From: Flaccisagitta enflata
Lineage: Eukaryota > Chaetognatha > Sagittoidea > Aphragmophora
NCBI GenBank assembly: GCA_965153355.1
Contig: OZ231126.1
Location: 50,158,001-50,222,000 of the forward strand
Length of the DNA stretch: 64,000 nucleotides
Direction: 5' to 3'
The position numbers and the translations under genes are program-made. Below the pieces are notes generated by a model. That model saw only the letters and a list, made by a program, of their open reading frames with translations, ran no database searches and was not told where the DNA came from. Position 1 is the first letter of the stretch, and each line of letters begins with the position of its first letter. Shown here piece after piece: positions 63,027 through 64,000 of the stretch.

Positions 63027-64000
63027 TTCCTAGACCTGTCATTAGCCTTATGCTCCTAGGCCCTAGCCCTATCCCGAGCTCTATGGTGCTTATCCCAAGC
63101 TCTATCAGACCATTCAAAAGCTGGATATGAATACAATAACATTGGCATTGTTATCCTGGAGAAGTCAAGAATCAAAATAGTATTTTGACCATTTTTTTGT
63201 TTGCGATGCATTCATATGCATCTAGTGAGATGTTTTCAAGAGATTTTTTCTCAAACGGATGTTGGTAAATATGGTCAATCGCGCTTAATTTAACGTTGAT
63301 TGGCCGTTTTATTTTTGTTCTCACTCAAATAGTCATTTTCCTCCCTTAGAAATGCGAAATTTGGATTGAAACTCAGACAATTGCTTCCGAAACAACATTT
63401 ACTATCATCGCCTAAAACGTGAAGAAATTTGAAAGTCACTAAGATGCATGTGCTTATGCAAATCGGTCGCTCAGACTAATTTGCATACTTAAAGACAACC
63501 TTTAAAAGGCATTCTGCAGTGAGCTGCAAGGAGAAAATCGATAAGGTGAACGGCATTCAATCACTTCTCCGATTTTGTTTCATAGATAAAATTTACAGAA
63601 ATTTACCGGATTATCACATTCTGAAAAATAAATCGGAACACGGTATGAGCAAAAAATCGCCTACGACATTTTTTTTTCGCTTGGTCACCAACTTAAAAAG
63701 GCAAGTCACTTTTGTGAGGTTATAATTGACAAAAAATTAATCTAGTCGAATCAATCCCACTACCGGTCAAGAACGTTCGACAAAATGAGTTTTCAAGTGA
63801 TTTCAAACATTTCACAGGATTTTTTACTTGATCGTGACGGATGGACGGGCCAACCGACCGACGCATGGACGGATGGAGTTAGGGTACAGTCTCATATAGA
63901 TGACTCTCGGTCATGCTCGCTCTTTCATCCACGGCCTCGCCCATACTTGTTCCATGCCGACGTGTGTCCTCACCCTCAGCCATACACACACACCCACAGG
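63027..64000. other. no gene seen
   Basis: The open frame at 63519-63725 has no recognisable family and no clear splice context. A CGGATGGACGGGCCAACCGA stretch near 63838-63880 may be an H-family core. Confidence 0.4.

Overview
The window is eukaryotic and almost certainly from an invertebrate animal. Its genes are broken by GT-AG introns, one gene belongs to the metazoan GPR137 membrane-protein family, and introns and intergenic DNA are packed with (GA)n/(CT)n microsatellites, minisatellites and short non-autonomous transposons. I see no bacterial-type operons, no rRNA and no CRISPR array. The species cannot be fixed from the sequence.

Four genes can be supported, all on the + strand. (1) 14081-15993: the first four exons of a small, very acidic protein with Ca-binding DxDxDG repeats like thrombospondin type 3; the 3' end was not found. 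(2) 34945-39409: the last two exons of a GPR137-family (TM7SF1) membrane protein; the 5' exons were not found. (3) 40069-46742: a complete five-exon HAD phosphatase of the PGP/PDXP (phosphoglycolate / glycerol-3-phosphate phosphatase) family, with a 5-bp tandem duplication in exon 4 that breaks the frame. (4) 47093-56113: the first four exons of an unrecognised membrane protein with a long Ser/Thr/Pro-rich N-terminal region; it runs on beyond what I could follow. Genes 2, 3 and 4 lie head to tail only 660 and 350 bp apart.

Region by region: 1-14000 has no recognisable gene and holds microsatellites, a TA-flanked element, foldbacks and hairpin-ended repeats. 14000-16000 is gene 1. 16000-34900 is repeats, including a 1.6-kb foldback with an 8-bp target duplication, a four-copy 269-bp satellite interrupted by (GA)n, and many copies of an inverted-repeat element with a 20-bp minisatellite core. 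34900-56100 holds genes 2-4, with introns filled by a 16-bp satellite and several hAT-like elements. 56100-64000 is again repeats.

Three repeat systems stand out. (a) hAT-like foldbacks with intact 8-bp target duplications, four of them filling about 83% of the first intron of gene 4. (b) A superfamily of short elements headed AACAAGGCC and ending in a hairpin plus TAAAA, in which a 5' box matches the 3' hairpin and the two change together between subfamilies, an architecture like non-autonomous Helentrons (HINE/DINE-1). (c) Elements with long terminal inverted repeats and a variable 20-bp minisatellite core, one of which abuts, and seems to supply, the splice acceptor of a GPR137 exon. The four genes show no common pathway.
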